A stretch of 64,000 nt of DNA from Candidatus Zhuqueibacterota bacterium (GTDB lineage: Bacteria > Zhuqueibacterota > Zhuqueibacteria > Oceanimicrobiales > Oceanimicrobiaceae), in assembly GCA_029261995.1 (NCBI GenBank), contig JAJDAF010000061.1:216219-280218 (forward strand), written 5' to 3'. A program made the position numbers and the translations under genes. Position 1 is the stretch's first letter, and every line of letters starts with the position of its first letter. The notes beneath the pieces were generated by a model that was not told the origin of the DNA, ran no database searches, and saw only the letters and a list, made by a program, of their open reading frames with translations. Shown one piece after another: positions 25,104 through 35,000 of this stretch.

Positions 25104-27806
25104 TTACCCCTCCAGTGTCCGGGCAGTCTCAACCTTCTTGTAAGTTTCGATGACATCCCCAATTTTCAGATCATCGAAACCGACGAGGCTCACTCCGCAT
25201 TCGAATCCGGACGCGACCTCGCGCACATCTTCCTTGAATCGCTTCAGAGAGCCAATCCTGGTCTCATGCAGCAGCTTGTCGTCCCGGTAGAGCTTAATAA
25301 GATCAGTTCTAGTCGCCTTCCCGGAAAGGACATAGCTGCCTGCGATGGTGCCAACCTTCGGCACCTTGAAAATTTCACGTACTTCAATTGTTGCGGTCAA
25401 TTCATCGGTTATTTCCGGATCGAGCATGCCTTCGAGCGCGGACTTGACATCATCAACTGCAGAGTAGATGATGTCGTAGATTCGAACGTCAATCTCTTCC
25501 TTCTTGGCCAGATCACGGGCCTGGACGCTCGGCCTGACATGAAAGCCGATTATGACGGCGTTGGAAGCAGACGCCAGTAAGATGTCCGATTCCGAAATTC
25601 CGCCGACCGCTTTGTGAATCACCTTTACAGCAACTTCTTTATTCGAAAGCTTGAGCAAGGCGTCGCTGAGCGCTTCGTTTGACCCATCGACATCAGCCTT
25701 GAGAATGATGTTTAGCTCTTTTACCTGACCTTCCTTGATCTGCTGCGAGATTTGATCGAGGGTGATGTGCTTCTTCGACCTGGAGTCCTGCTCGCGTTTA
25801 AGCTGCTGCCTCTTAGCGCTAAGCTCACGCACTTCCCGTTCACTGTCCATTACCACAAAGCTATCGCCGGCCTGCGGAACTCCATCAAAACCAATAACTT
25901 GGATCGGAGATGACGGCGGGGCATCCTTTGCAGCTTTGTTTCGCTCGTCATACATCGCGCGGACCTTGCCGCTGTGCTGGCCGGCGATGAAGATGTCTCC
26001 GACTTTCAGCGTGCCGGTTTGCACGAGAACCGTACCGACCGCGCCCTTGCCCTTATCCAACCGTGATTCAATGATGACGCCACGCGCCGTTCTTGCAGGA
26101 TTTGCTTTGAGCTCAAGCAGCTCGGCCTCAAGCAGAATCAATTCCATCAAGCGGTCAACCCCTTGGCCCATTTTGGCTGAGACTTCTACCGCCTGATATT
26201 TTCCGCCCCATTCTTCGACAAGAACATCATGCTCAGAAAGTTGTTTCTTAATCATATCCGGGTTTGCGGACGGCTTGTCAATCTTGTTGATCGCAACAAC
26301 GATCGGCACCTGGGCCGCAAGCGAGTGATTGATGGCCTCCAGAGTTTGAGGTTGCACGCCGTCGTCCGCTGCTACAATCAGAACAACAAGGTCCGTGGCC
26401 TGTGCACCTCTGGCGCGCATGGCTGTAAATGCCTCGTGACCCGGCGTATCGAGGAAGGTGATGTCCTTGCCGGCCACGGTAACACTGTAGGCTCCGATAT
26501 GTTGCGTGATACCGCCCGCCTCTCCTGAAATAATGCTGCTCTTGCGAATGTAGTCAAGCAACGATGTCTTGCCATGATCTACGTGCCCCATTATGGTAAC
26601 GACAGGCGATCGTTTTACCGCAACCTTGAGATCTTCCTCCGTCTCTTCGTAGCGATCCATGATCTCGGAGCCATACTCCTCAATCCTCTCGACCTCGAAA
26701 CCGAACTCATCTGCCACGGCTTCAATCGTATCCATATCCAGGCGCTGATTGATAGAAACCATCAGGCCCAATTCCAGGCATTTCGTGATGACGTCACCCG
26801 CACCTATTTCCATTCGGTCGGCCAATTCAGAAACGGTAATGAACTCGCTGACCTGAAGAATGCCGAGTTCCTCGTCCACCTCAACTTCATCCGAATCCTT
26901 GACCCGTCTCTTCCTGCGCTTGCCTTTTACCTCATCCATGGAAGCCAAGGTCTGACGAATCGAGGCTTCGATCTCCTCATTGCTTATCTTGCGCTTCTTC
27001 TTCCTGCGGCCCTTGCCCTTGCGTTTGGACTTGTCGGATTCGGCAGTCGATGCCTTTTGCTGATCGCCTGCTGGTTTCGCAGCGGGTTTCGCTTCAACCG
27101 ACGCCTTTTCGGCAGCTTTCGCTGCATCGGGAATTTCTGTTTTGGCTTTCTCGGGCTTTTTGTCTTTGGATGGAGCCGCAGCTACATCAGCGGGCTCTTC
27201 TTTGGCTGCAATTGCATCAGGGGCATCGTCCTTCGCCACCATCTTCTTTGGTTTGGCTTCGTCGGTTCGAGAGTGATGATCATCGACCTTTTTCTGCTCA
27301 TCGATCTGCCTTTTGGCCTTGGAGATCATCTCAACAACTGAGAACTCTTCTGCAGACTGAGAGTCAGTGTCTACCGCATCAACCGGCTGCTGTTCAACAA
27401 TGGGCTCAGCCTTCGGCACTTCAGGTTTTGCCTTCTTGCGTTTGTTAACCAGTTGTTCATCCAGTATTTTGCTCTGCTTGCTACGAACCTGCTGGAGCCT
27501 GGTTGGACGCTCTTCCGGGATCTGACCAGCGAACTTGAGGCGTTCTTCTAACTCCTGGCGCGCCTTGCTGCGCCGCATTTCCTCAAGAACCTGCTTCTCC
27601 TTGAGCTGCTGCCGAAAATCGAGACTTGATTCCTGAGCGGGGACTTCTGGCCGATACTCACGACAGATCTCATCGTAAAGCTCTTCAGAAACAGCACTCA
27701 TCTGCGTCTTAACTGATTTATCTCGTTTGCCAATGAATCCGATCACAGCCTCGTTCGACAAACTCAGTTCCCGTGCCACCTGAAAAACTCTTCGCTTATT
27801 ACCCAA
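25104..27806 (-). CDS. infB: translation initiation factor IF-2
   Basis: 900 residues. An N-terminal IF2_N module (residues 1-55) is followed by a long charged, low-complexity region rich in Lys, Ala and Glu (about 60-300), a second IF2_N, and the GTPase domain with MGHVDHGKTSLLD (G1), DTPGHEAF (G3) and NKIDKP (G4). Domains II-IV end near GFECGVSLVGFDDLK. IF-2 brings fMet-tRNA to the 30S subunit. It follows nusA by 42 bases and precedes the DUF503 gene by 6 bases. Confidence 0.98.
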   Translation of the reverse strand: MGNKRRVFQVARELSLSNEAVIGFIGKRDKSVKTQMSAVSEELYDEICREYRPEVPAQESSLDFRQQLKEKQVLEEMRRSKARQELEERLKFAGQIPEERPTRLQQVRSKQSKILDEQLVNKRKKAKPEVPKAEPIVEQQPVDAVDTDSQSAEEFSVVEMISKAKRQIDEQKKVDDHHSRTDEAKPKKMVAKDDAPDAIAAKEEPADVAAAPSKDKKPEKAKTEIPDAAKAAEKASVEAKPAAKPAGDQQKASTAESDKSKRKGKGRRKKKRKISNEEIEASIRQTLASMDEVKGKRRKRRVKDSDEVEVDEELGILQVSEFITVSELADRMEIGAGDVITKCLELGLMVSINQRLDMDTIEAVADEFGFEVERIEEYGSEIMDRYEETEEDLKVAVKRSPVVTIMGHVDHGKTSLLDYIRKSSIISGEAGGITQHIGAYSVTVAGKDITFLDTPGHEAFTAMRARGAQATDLVVLIVAADDGVQPQTLEAINHSLAAQVPIVVAINKIDKPSANPDMIKKQLSEHDVLVEEWGGKYQAVEVSAKMGQGVDRLMELILLEAELLELKANPARTARGVIIESRLDKGKGAVGTVLVQTGTLKVGDIFIAGQHSGKVRAMYDERNKAAKDAPPSSPIQVIGFDGVPQAGDSFVVMDSEREVRELSAKRQQLKREQDSRSKKHITLDQISQQIKEGQVKELNIILKADVDGSNEALSDALLKLSNKEVAVKVIHKAVGGISESDILLASASNAVIIGFHVRPSVQARDLAKKEEIDVRIYDIIYSAVDDVKSALEGMLDPEITDELTATIEVREIFKVPKVGTIAGSYVLSGKATRTDLIKLYRDDKLLHETRIGSLKRFKEDVREVASGFECGVSLVGFDDLKIGDVIETYKKVETARTLEG

Positions 27807-27848
27807 ATTCTCCTACTCCGCTTACGTTAACTGCAAGAACAATCAATC

Positions 27849-29171
27849 CTAGCGATTGTTAATGGTGTCAAGTATTTTTTCGGCAGTCTTTTCTCCGATG
27901 CCAGGCAACCCGAGCAAACCATCCATCCCAAGACTCCGGACTTGCTCAACTGTCGCAAGCCCTCCATCTTTCAATTTCTTGAGCAACGACGGGGTCAGCC
28001 CAGCGACGTCATTCAAACTGGATGCAACGCCGTCAGCAGCGGGCGCGCCATCACCCGTGCCAGCGTCCGGGACACGCGAACTGCGCTCGTCCGCTTCCAG
28101 CGCTCTTGTTTCGGCCCCCATTTGCTCTTCGATAATCTTTTTGTATTCCGTTTCTTTGATAATCTCGATCTCGAACCCCGACAACCTGGATGCCAACCTG
28201 CGGTTCTGCCCGCCCCTGCCGATGGCGAGGGAAATCTGATCGTCAGACAGAACGGCAATCGCCTTCTTCTTGTTGTGGTCAACGATCACTTTGTAAACCT
28301 TGGCCGGACTCAGCGATCTGGAGATGTAGATGCCCGGGTCCATATGCCAATTGATAACATCGATTTTCTCGTTGTTCAGCTCCTTGCTAATTGACTGAAT
28401 ACGGATACCCTTCATGCCGACACAGGCACCGAGCGCGTCAATTCGCTTGTCATTGGAAACCACTGCAATCTTGGCACGATCACCTGGCTCCCGCGCTACA
28501 TCCTTGACCTCAATAATGCCGTCGTAAATCTCCGGCACTTCCAATTCGAATAAACGAATCAAAATCTGGGGATTCGCCCTGGAGACGATAATCTCCAGAC
28601 CGCGATTGCTCTTCTCCACAGTCTTGATGATGGCGCGCACATTGTCTCCCCGGCGGTAGCGCTCACTGTGAATCTGCTCACTTTTCGGCATGACCACCTC
28701 GGTCTTGTCGATGTTGAGGTAAATCTCGTTGCGGTTGATTTGCCTGACATCGCCAATTACGATCTCACCGATGCGCTTGCCGTATTCCACAAGCAGTCTC
28801 TCTTTCTCCGCGTCCTTTATGCGTTGATTCAGATTCTGCTTAGCCGTAACAATGAGCCGCCTTCCAAAACTTCTTGGATCGATAATCTCCATAAAGTCGT
28901 CGCCCAAATCGAGATCCGGCTCTATTGCGCGTGCAGACGCAAGGTCAATCTGCTCCACATCATCTTCAACTTGCTCGACAATGAGCTTGTTTTGGTAGAT
29001 TTCGATGTCGCCCTGATCCAGGCTTACGAAGATGTCGAAATTATCCGCCTTGCCGTATTTTTTCTTTATGATCGACAGAATGGTATCTTCCAGGATTTCA
29101 CCAAGCAATTCTTTCTCGATGTTCTTCTCTTTTGCAATTTGCGAAAAGGCCTCTACAATTTCGCTCTTCAT
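27849..29171 (-). CDS. nusA: transcription termination/antitermination protein NusA
   Basis: 440 residues: the N-terminal polymerase-binding domain (1-125), S1 (GEIVIGDVRQINRNEIYLNI), two KH domains (GACVGMKGIRIQSISKEL and LAIGRGGQNRRLASRLSG) and a C-terminal helix-hairpin-helix segment (LLGLPGIGEKTAEKILDTI) instead of the acidic repeats of E. coli. NusA modulates pausing, termination and antitermination. It sits between rimP and infB, the classical order. Confidence 0.98.
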   Translation of the reverse strand: MKSEIVEAFSQIAKEKNIEKELLGEILEDTILSIIKKKYGKADNFDIFVSLDQGDIEIYQNKLIVEQVEDDVEQIDLASARAIEPDLDLGDDFMEIIDPRSFGRRLIVTAKQNLNQRIKDAEKERLLVEYGKRIGEIVIGDVRQINRNEIYLNIDKTEVVMPKSEQIHSERYRRGDNVRAIIKTVEKSNRGLEIIVSRANPQILIRLFELEVPEIYDGIIEVKDVAREPGDRAKIAVVSNDKRIDALGACVGMKGIRIQSISKELNNEKIDVINWHMDPGIYISRSLSPAKVYKVIVDHNKKKAIAVLSDDQISLAIGRGGQNRRLASRLSGFEIEIIKETEYKKIIEEQMGAETRALEADERSSRVPDAGTGDGAPAADGVASSLNDVAGLTPSLLKKLKDGGLATVEQVRSLGMDGLLGLPGIGEKTAEKILDTINNR

Positions 29172-29202
29172 GTGCCTAGCATACCTCCAATTATCCTAGA
29201 TG

Positions 29203-29655
29203 CTACCACGGCAGACGTAACTTGCCATGCTTTATTTTGGACCAGGGAATTAATTCTACGTCCTGCTCAAGCTTAACTTCAACACCATCGTCCGAAACGT
29301 TCGCCAACACACCACTGAGAATCCGCTCGTTGCCATCATCATCCCATCTCAAATCGATGTCGCGATTCAGATTTCTCCGAAAGTCCATCAACGTGCTCAA
29401 TGGCCTCCCGATGCCGGGGGAACTCACTTCCAACCTGAAGCGCCCCGGAACAACATCATGCGTGTCCAACTCATCTGAAAGACGCCTGCTTACTCGTGCG
29501 CACGTGTCCAGATTAACACCGCATTCGGCGGCGACTAGAAACCTGATGATGCGACTACCCTGTGTCCCTTTTAACTCAAGGTCAACCAGTTCCACCTGCT
29601 CGTCGGCCAACACAGGAGCCGCTAAATCCCTAAGTTTCCGGGACAAATCATCCAT
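29203..29655 (-). CDS. rimP: ribosome maturation factor RimP
   Basis: 150 residues. VELVDLELKGTQGSRIIRFL, the VSRRLSDELDTHDVVPGRFR segment and LEVSSPGIGRPL are diagnostic. RimP binds the 30S subunit and is needed for its maturation. It is the first gene of the operon, and its start lies 18 bases after a T-tailed hairpin and about 50 bases from a good promoter. Confidence 0.96.
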   Translation of the reverse strand: MDDLSRKLRDLAAPVLADEQVELVDLELKGTQGSRIIRFLVAAECGVNLDTCARVSRRLSDELDTHDVVPGRFRLEVSSPGIGRPLSTLMDFRRNLNRDIDLRWDDDGNERILSGVLANVSDDGVEVKLEQDVELIPWSKIKHGKLRLPW

Positions 29656-29672
29656 TTCTACCGACCACCAAT

Positions 29673-29698
29673 AAAAAAGTGGGCCCTATGACCCACTT
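29673..29698 (-). terminator. T-tailed hairpin at the 5' end of the rimP operon transcript
   Basis: On the reverse strand AAGTGGG (29692-29698) pairs with CCCACTT (29677-29683) over an 8-base loop and runs into TTTTTT. It can end transcription of the upstream TPR gene. It also lies downstream of the rimP promoter, so it may act as a 5' attenuator or stabilising hairpin. Confidence 0.7.
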
Positions 29699-29706
29699 AA
29701 AAAGTT

Positions 29707-29735
29707 AATATAATAATCCCACTTACTTATCGCAA
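29707..29735 (-). promoter_or_regulatory. candidate promoter of the rimP-nusA-infB operon
   Basis: On the reverse strand TTGCGA (29730-29735) and TATATT (29707-29712) are 17 bases apart. Transcription would start near 29700, at the very foot of the hairpin. Confidence 0.6.
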
Positions 29736-29771
29736 GTAAATTTTGTACAAGATTTAGGTCGCCGGAAGTCC

Positions 29772-30443
29772 TCAGGAATCCAACTCCGAGAGCAGCAGCT
29801 CTGCATCGACTTTCACAGATGATGTTTCATATTTTTCCAGAAGCTCATTCAACACATCGCGTGCCGCGTCAGTTTGCCCTGCAAGAACAAGACAACGTGC
29901 ACAATTGAGAAGATTCTGGGGAGCCATAAAGTTTTCACTGAATTTGTTGGCCGCATCACGGTAAAGCTTCGCTGCAGCATCGTAGTTGTCCTGCTCCTCC
30001 ATACAAGCAGCGACACCCGCAATGGCCGATGGACCAAAAATATCGTCAGCGCCACCGTCGAGATATTCATTGAAATACCTCTCCGCATCAACGTAATTCT
30101 TCATCTGAAAGTATGAACTGGCCAGATAGTACTTTCCATCCTGCGCACTCTGCGTGCCATCGAACTCATCCGCAAGGTTTTTCAGAATTGGGACACTGCC
30201 GACATAATCTGACGCAAAGAACTTAATCTTGGCCTTTGTGAGTTCCACTATCGCATTGTCTTCCTTCTCCTGTGACTTACTGGAGTAGACAGTGAAAATC
30301 AAAATGGCCGCCACGAGAGCGCCCAGGGAGTACAGAATTGTTTTACTGTTCTCTCTGAGGAACTCCTGACTCTGAAAGTAAAAAGTGACGAACTTATCTT
30401 CTTTAATCTGCTTCTTGGTTAGCTTCTTTTGTGCTTTTAGCAT
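29772..30443 (-). CDS. membrane-anchored TPR protein (YfgM-like)
   Basis: The start is taken at the ATG of 30441-30443 (MLKAQKKLTKKQIKEDKFVT), which has GGAGAG upstream; the frame extends to 30503 without support. 223 residues: one membrane helix (residues 36-57, TILYSLGALVAAILIFTVY) after a basic N terminus, then a periplasmic or extracytoplasmic TPR region (about 60-215). This is the layout of YfgM/BamD-like helpers that work with periplasmic chaperones or the Sec machinery. The function is inferred from architecture only. Confidence 0.75.
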   Translation of the reverse strand: MLKAQKKLTKKQIKEDKFVTFYFQSQEFLRENSKTILYSLGALVAAILIFTVYSSKSQEKEDNAIVELTKAKIKFFASDYVGSVPILKNLADEFDGTQSAQDGKYYLASSYFQMKNYVDAERYFNEYLDGGADDIFGPSAIAGVAACMEEQDNYDAAAKLYRDAANKFSENFMAPQNLLNCARCLVLAGQTDAARDVLNELLEKYETSSVKVDAELLLSELDS

Positions 30444-30595
30444 TTTCGCCCTAGCTCTCCTTACTGTTCCGTAATGCGACCTTAATAATACGCAATTGCG
30501 CACTGCAAGTCAAGGCAAATTTTGGTTCCGGCAGGCCTTGCTTTTAACAGGGTAATTTCACAAAAAACTTTACTGAAATTCGGGTCCAATCCTGG

Positions 30596-31750
30596 CTAAT
30601 CCAAGGCCTGCTTAAAATCCGAAATGATCTCATCGATAGCTTCGATGCCAACGGACACCCGGATAAGGCCGTCGCTGATCCCCGCCTTTCGACGTTCCGC
30701 TGGGCTCATGCCAGCATGCGAGGTGGTGGCCGGCCGCGTCACAAGGGTCTCCACGCCACCCAGACTAGGCGCAACGACAGGCAATCGCAATCTCTGAAAA
30801 CACTGTTCAGCGGCATCCAGCCCGCCTGTCAGTTCGAGACTTAGCATGCCGCTGAAACCAGTGAAGAGTTCTGCCGCCGTTTCATGGTTTGGGTGAGAAA
30901 CCAGCCCGGGATAATTGACTGTCGCGACGGCGGAATGGTCGTCGAGAAACCGCGCCAGTTGCAACGCACTCTGGTTGTGTTGCTTCATGCGGACCGCCAG
31001 CGTCTTGACACCGCGATGCAGCAGAAAGCAGGCATGAGGATCCAGTGAGCCGCCAAGATGATTCAATTTGCGAGTCACCGAATCGACTAAGTCCTTCGCG
31101 CCGAGCACGGCGCCTGCTACGATATCTGAATGACCATTGAGATACTTCGTGCAACTGTGCAGCGACAGATCAAAGCCAAGCTCAATGGGACTAAAATTAT
31201 ACGGACTCGGGAAGGTGTTATCGATGAGGGAAATCAAACCATGCGACCGTGCAAAGTCAACCGCGGCGGTCAGGTTGGCCACCTGCAGAAGCGGATTTGT
31301 CATCGACTCCATGTAGATGGCTTTGGTGTTGGGTCGCAGCAGACCTTCCCACGAAGCTGGATCGTCGCCATTGATAAGATCGAACTCAATGCCGAAAGCG
31401 GGTAAATCCTGGGTGAGGAGATCATAAGTACCGCCGTACAGACAATCCTGAGCGAGCAAATGGTCACCGGCTTTGAGCACGGAAAGCAATGCGGTAGAGA
31501 TGGCAGCCATACCGCTGGCTGCTACCTGGCAAGCTTCGGCATTTTCGAGTGATGCAAGCTTCTCGTTAAGCGCCAGATGGTTCGGCGTGTTGTTGAGTCG
31601 AATGTATTTCAGGTCGTGGTAGCTCTTCTCGCCGCCATACTCGAACATGGCCGACTGGTAGATGGGCAGAACCACGGCGCCGTCCTTGCGGGGATCCGGC
31701 TCCCCAGCATGTATCAACTTGGTTTCGATAGACTTGAAATTTGTAGACAT
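30596..31750 (-). CDS. Cys/Met metabolism PLP enzyme (cystathionine gamma-synthase/lyase family)
   Basis: 384 residues. It shows LASLENAEACQVAASGMAAI, the LIDNTFPSPYNFSPIELG stretch and SCTKYLNGHSDIVAG, where Lys binds PLP, then LNHLGGSLDPHACFLLHRGV. The whole length and order fit the transsulfuration family, which includes cystathionine gamma-synthase, cystathionine gamma-lyase and methionine gamma-lyase. The exact reaction cannot be assigned from sequence alone. It is a single gene upstream of the TPR gene, with a long spacer to the next rightward gene. Confidence 0.9.
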   Translation of the reverse strand: MSTNFKSIETKLIHAGEPDPRKDGAVVLPIYQSAMFEYGGEKSYHDLKYIRLNNTPNHLALNEKLASLENAEACQVAASGMAAISTALLSVLKAGDHLLAQDCLYGGTYDLLTQDLPAFGIEFDLINGDDPASWEGLLRPNTKAIYMESMTNPLLQVANLTAAVDFARSHGLISLIDNTFPSPYNFSPIELGFDLSLHSCTKYLNGHSDIVAGAVLGAKDLVDSVTRKLNHLGGSLDPHACFLLHRGVKTLAVRMKQHNQSALQLARFLDDHSAVATVNYPGLVSHPNHETAAELFTGFSGMLSLELTGGLDAAEQCFQRLRLPVVAPSLGGVETLVTRPATTSHAGMSPAERRKAGISDGLIRVSVGIEAIDEIISDFKQALD

Positions 31751-32065
31751 GCTCTACTTCCTCCTGACGTCTTCTCGGGCTTCTTGAGTGGCTTCTTGTT
31801 CAGTTAGGTCCAAATTTTGCATTGCTGTAAGATAATCAAAACGAGGGAAAGCTTCAACAAGCACTTCAAGTAAGAAACATTGGCGCAAAATGCACATTCC
31901 CGCCTTGAACCTGTCTCACTCTTGCGCCATGATGTTTCACTGTGGGACAATTTTGAAAAAGTGTTTGGATTTTGCATCAGGTTTTGCATTTTTTAAACAT
32001 TCAGATTCCCCTCGAATTTCTTCTTCTTCGCCGAGACTAGACTGGTAAAAATTACGGAGAGAGCG
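31751..32065. other. spacer between divergent genes with three TTTTGCAT copies
   Basis: The region separates the leftward PLP enzyme from the rightward propeller protein and must hold both promoters, but I see no strong -35/-10 pair. TTTTGCAT occurs at 31815, 31970 and 31982 and may be a regulator site. GGAGAGA lies 6 bases before the ATG at 32066. Confidence 0.4.
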
Positions 32066-35000
32066 ATGAAACGGGCCAGCCTTTCATTCCTATTGATCTT
32101 GAGCACCACCAACAGTTGGGCGCAGGCAACGGCATTGGATAGTTTAGCGACGGCCACCTTGAGCGGCATCTCATTTTCTGCTTCGGTCTGGGGAGATATC
32201 GACAACGATGGCGACCTGGACCTGATCGCGGCTGGGGAAGACACTTCGGGTGTCCCTCTCACTCAGATTTTCACAAACGACGGCAGTGGTACATTCACTA
32301 CCGCGACAGGCGCACTGCCGCATGTTCGCTCCGGCGCTCTTAGCCTGGGCGACCTGGACAATGACGGCGATGTCGATCTCATTCTCACAGGTATCGATTC
32401 CAGTGGACAAACTGTCGGGCAGGCTCTCCTGAACGACGGCCAGGGGAATTTCAGCAGCTATGCCAGTTTACCCGGCGCATCCCGGGCAGCGAGTGCAACA
32501 GCCGACCTGACGGGTGACGGCCGCGTGGATGTGATCGCGACCGGCCTCGGCGCGGATGGCTTGCCATTCACAAAAATGCTAGTCAATACGGGCTTCGGCT
32601 TTTCTGAGAAAAGCAGCGGCTTGCCGGACATTTTCGCAGGCATGATTACCCCGGGCGATCTGAACAACGACGGTTCAGTCGATATCTTGCTGAGTGGCCT
32701 GGTTAACGACAACCTCGCCATCTCAAAAATCTACCATAATAATGGCACTGGAACATTTGTCGAAGCAGCAGGAGCAAATCTAATCGGGTTATTTGACGGT
32801 GGTTCCGCGCTGGGAGACTCCGATCAAGATGGTGATCTGGACATTCTTCTCGCCGGCCAAAGCGCATTGGGCACAGCGGTCACGAAGATCTACCGAAACG
32901 AGGGTAACGGGATTTACACAGACATTTTGGCGCCTCTCGCAGGCGTCACTGATGCTTCGGTTGCATGGGGGGATTTCAACAATGATGGAAATTTGGACGC
33001 CTTTGTCTCAGGAGCGGCAACCAGCGGGATGCACACGTCCGTCATCTACGACAACGCGGGCAGCAACAGTTTTGCGAGTTCAGTGGATCGGGTTACGGGT
33101 GTGTCTTCCGGACGCAGCAGTTTCGCAGATATTGACGGAGACGGAGACATCGACTTTCTCCTTACCGGTTCAGACACGACAGGACTGCCCACTGCAAACC
33201 TTTTCGCCAACGTTGCCACGACCGCGAATTCCAGGCCATCGCCGCCTGCAGAGTTGACTTTCGCGCTGACCGAAACTGAACTTCAGTTTGCCTGGCAGCC
33301 TGCATCTGACCAGGAAACCAGTGCAGCATCGCTTACCTACAACATCCGGATTGGCACGGCGCCCGGCGGCTCGGATCTGCTGGCGCCACATGCCTTGTCT
33401 TCCGGGAGACGCACCGTCGTGAGCCATGGCAATGCCTATCACAAAACAACCTGGGCTCTGCCGGTGGAGGCCATCAAAAGTCACTCGAACATTTACTGGA
33501 GCGTTCAGGCTGTTGATCCTAACTTCGCCGGATCCGCCTTTTCCGTTGAGCAGACGTTTGCTTCGCCATTCACGCAAGACCAGGCCGGCTCGGCCAGTCT
33601 GCCGGGCGTCAACGCCAGCTCAGTCGATTGGGGAGATTTCGATAATGACGGCGATCTTGACATCCTAATAACAGGACAGGACGCGAGCAATCTCCGAATC
33701 GCAACCATCTATAGGAATGACGGAGCAAGCGTAATGACGCCCGTGAATGCCGGTCTTGACGGAGTCGCGGCCAGCGCCGCCGCATGGGGAGACTACGATG
33801 GCGATGGGCTTATTGACATTTTGCTGACCGGCTTTTCGGCAAGCAACCAGGGCATCGCAAAAATCTACCGCAACAATGGCGACCAGAGCTTTTCTGACAT
33901 TGGGGCTGGGCTCGAGGGCATATTTCAAGGCTCGGTCGATTGGGGCGATGTTGACAACGACGGGGACCTCGACATCCTGCTCTCAGGCCTAACCCAAAGC
34001 AACCAGAGCGTGTCCAGAGTATTCAGGAACAGTGCCGGTCAATTTAGCGACATCGGAGCGGCCCTAATTGGTGTATCCGGCGGCAAGTCAGCCTGGGGCG
34101 ACGCGGACAACGACGGCGATCTTGACATCCTCATTACCGGCACGTCCTTGATTCAGGGCAATGTAGCCAAACTTTACCGTAACGACGGCGACGGGACGTT
34201 TGTGGATATGAACGCAGGCTTGACCGGCGTCACCAGCAGCTCCGCAGCGTGGGGAGACTACGACGCGGACGGCGACCTCGACATTCTGCTTTCCGGATCT
34301 TCAGCATCCGGCAGAATCACAAAGCTGTACCGAAACAACGGCAGCGGCACATTCGCCGAAGTGCCAGCGGGTCTGGACGGTGTTTCCAACGGCACAGTAG
34401 CCTGGGGTGATTATGACAACGACGGCGACCTCGACATCCTGCTAAATGGTTTCGACAACCAGTTTACCCGGACCGCCCGAGTCTACCGCAACGACGCCGG
34501 AGTCTTCAGTAATGTCAATGCATTTCTGGATGGCGTGATCTTCGGAACCGGGAATTGGGCAGATTTCGACAACGATGGCGACCTCGACATTCTTCTGACT
34601 GGCTCGTCAGCGCAAAATCGAGTTGCCAATATTTACAAAAACAACAGCACCACGCAGAATGATCTGCCGGGGACTCCCGCCGGGCTGGCATCAACTTTCA
34701 CTCCATCTTCTCTCGCATTTACCTGGGATGCCACCACAGACGCGCAGACCCCGACAGCGGCGCTCACCTACAATATACGCGTTGGCACTTCTCCGGGTGG
34801 GAATGACATTGTGGCAGCGATGTCGCTGGCGAGTGGCAGTCGCCAGGTCGTAAAGCAAGGGAACACGGGTCCAAGCACGAATCGCACCGTCCAGATCCCC
34901 GACATCCTGTCCTATCCGGCAATTTTCTGGAGCGTGCAGACTGTTGACCAGGTCACTGGTAGTTCCGCTTTCGCCGTTGAAGAAAGCTTTGGACCGCAGA

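Noticed and set aside
32170-34600. DNA repeats in the propeller gene as an independent repeat array
   Set aside because: They follow the codons of the FG-GAP repeats and have no regular period beyond the protein repeat.
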